A stretch of DNA of 7,526 nucleotides. Origin: JARROD01 sp037384225. Its GTDB lineage: Bacteria; Pseudomonadota; Gammaproteobacteria; Pseudomonadales; Cellvibrionaceae. Shown here piece after piece: positions 6,181 through 7,526 of the stretch; positions within the stretch are counted from its first letter, which is position 1; the number at the start of each line of letters is the position of its first letter. Where the stretch lies: the NCBI GenBank assembly GCA_037384225.1, contig JARROD010000228.1:1-7526 (forward strand), in the 5' to 3' direction. The notes below the pieces were generated by a model. That model was not told the DNA's origin and searched no databases. It saw nothing but the letters and a program-made list of their open reading frames with translations. Position numbers and translations under genes: made by a program.

Positions 6181-7526
6181 CAATCGAGCCGCGGGCGTTT
6201 GCTGGTCGATGGTTCTTCAGGTGGCCTCGACGACGAGGGCAGGTCGGTTGCCAGCAACGCTTCGACCTTTTGCGCGCATAGCGCGTGGAGTGCCTGCTCC
6301 CGTTCCGGCCCCAACGCCTTGAGTGCCCTCCAGTCGGTATCGTCATCCTGGCCATAGGCCCGTTCCTCGCGTTGCTGGAAGGCATGCTCAATGGCTTGCC
6401 AGTCGCTCGTGTGCCGCAGTTTCACGAATTCGCGTATCGGTTCCCAGTCGGCCAGGAAGTCACGCAGCAGGCCCGGCGTATTCAGCGAGGCCTGGATTTG
6501 CTGCCCGGCCCGTCGCAAATGAACATCTCGCGCCCTATGGTCAGCAGTTGGCTACTGCTCAGCTCGCCTTTACTCGCGCGGAAATTGACCTGTTGCAATT
6601 CCATGTTGTTCAGGCCGATCGCAATGCGGTCCCGACATGAGGATGTGGCTTCTTCGGCGATGCCCAGATAGGCTGCCAGTTGGGTATCCCCCCGGGTTTC
6701 CAACATACGGGTCAGATCGCTCAGCAGATGCCGCATCCGTTGTGTGAGATGAGGGCGGGTCTGCTCGTTCTCGAAGTCCGCGGTCTGGTCCATGAATTCC
6801 AGCCAGGTATTGAAATGGTCGGCTCGGCTTTCCGTTCCCAGTTGTTGCCATTTGTGCAATTGCTCGGGCGAAAGATCCATCATCCACTTTGTCACGTGCA
6901 ATTGCTCGGGCGAAAGATCCATCATCCACTTTGTCACGTTGGCTTCCAAGGGCTGGCTGGCGCGCTCCACGGGGAGCCCTTCGTCCACCATAAACTGGAT
7001 TTGTGGGCCGCCCGCTTCATATATCCGGGCGAAATTGCCGCGTATGGCTTCGGAAAGCGAATTACCGCACACCTCCACTTCGCAGTCGTGGGGGAGCTGG
7101 GCAATCTCCTCCGGAAGCGAGCTCAGACGGCAGAACGAGACGTCCAGTGTGGAGAGGTTCTGCAACTGGGCAATCTCCGGCGGAAGCGTCGTTATCGCGT
7201 TCAAGTTGAGCGTCAGCTCTTCCAGCGCAACCATTGAAAAAATCACCGGCGGGACTTCGGCAAATTGGACCTGGTTGGCCTTTAGCTTGATCAAGGGCAA
7301 GCTGGCCAGGTCGTCAGGGAGCGTCTGCAGCAGATTGGCGCTGATGTCCAGGCTCTGCAACGACGACATTCCGGCCATGCCATCGGGCAGTCGAGTGATC
7401 TGGTTGAACGAGATATTCATCTTCTGAAGCTTGCTGAGCTGCACCAGCGAATCCGGCAAGGCTTCGAGATCGTTGCTATCTACCCACAGTCGTTCCAGAT
7501 TCGTGAGCCTTCCGATGCTGGCCGGC
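6180..7526 (-). pseudogene. LRR-NEL E3 ubiquitin ligase effector (IpaH/SspH type), disrupted; 5' end outside window
   Basis: NEL effectors are secreted by type III systems and ubiquitinate host proteins through a catalytic cysteine; the LRRs choose targets and restrain the ligase. The visible frame runs from 7525 to a stop at 6482 (347 residues). It holds about six 23-residue LRRs (LPxxIxxLxxLxxLdvSxNxL), a cap (GNSLSEAI, then GGPQIQF near residues 172-178) and the first part of the NEL domain. The catalytic Cys is visible residue 297, in EEATSSCRDR (a CxD motif, codon 6637-6635), followed by NNM and LLTIGREMF. Right after GREMF the frame turns to unrelated residues and stops. The C-terminal part of the domain (AGQQIQASLNTPGLLRDFLADW onward) continues in another frame down to 6180. 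Compared with IpaH, roughly 55-60 residues are missing between the parts, so this looks like an out-of-frame internal deletion. The C-terminus ends SKRPRLD. The truncated product is probably inactive. Confidence 0.85.
6854..6937 (-). repeat. Exact 42-bp in-frame tandem duplication in the NEL domain
   Basis: Positions 6854-6895 and 6896-6937 are identical, with two further matching bases after the second copy. On the coding strand this doubles VTKWMMDLSPEQLH (visible residues 197-210 and 211-224) in the first helices of the NEL domain, after the LRR cap. The frame is kept. The absence of any difference between the copies suggests a recent event. Confidence 0.95.

Noticed and set aside
6285..7427. 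Several plus-strand frames of 105-211 codons opposite the LRR-NEL gene
   Set aside because: They are antisense to a well-supported repeat protein in GC-rich DNA and show no independent motifs.

Overview
The window looks like an accessory type III effector island in a Gram-negative bacterium, most likely a gammaproteobacterium. The two largest genes resemble proteins injected into eukaryotic host cells. One is an AvrE/DspE-like effector (1661-4936, +). The other is a leucine-rich-repeat (LRR) protein with a NEL-type E3 ubiquitin ligase domain (6180-7526, -). Around them lie decayed insertion sequences and tandem duplications. Base composition is uneven: the IS relic is AT-rich, the avrE-like gene is intermediate and the LRR-NEL gene is GC-rich, as expected of a patchwork of acquired pieces. 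ISAzo13 and IS1380 relics beside NEL effectors fit an IS-rich, host-associated marine gammaproteobacterium such as an Endozoicomonas relative, but this is a low-confidence inference.

Layout from left to right. Positions 2-289 hold the 3' end of an ECF sigma factor (region 4). About 190 bp later an exact 44-bp tandem duplication carries a ribosome site and start codon, so a 15-codon mini-ORF overlaps the start of a small unknown gene (479-703). The tail of that gene runs into the 3' end of a decayed ISAzo13-family transposase on the minus strand (678-1500). After a short AT-rich leader comes the intact 1091-residue avrE-like gene. Its N-terminus carries 67-residue tandem repeats and its C-terminal half resembles the channel-forming part of the AvrE family.

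Downstream, a DUF599-type membrane protein (5158-5901, -) is convergent with the effector gene. It is flanked by a 17-bp inverted repeat and preceded by a 30-bp palindrome. Next is a small relic of an IS1380-like transposase (5993-6180, -). It directly abuts the stop codon of the LRR-NEL gene, which runs off the right edge. That gene keeps its LRRs and the catalytic cysteine of the ligase domain, but appears to have lost an internal piece just after the GREMF motif. The reading frame shifts there, so it is probably a pseudogene.

Functionally, the sigma factor could be an HrpL-like activator of the effectors, but no hrp-box promoter is visible and its N-terminal half lies outside the window. 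No secretion apparatus or recognisable AvrE chaperone gene is seen here.
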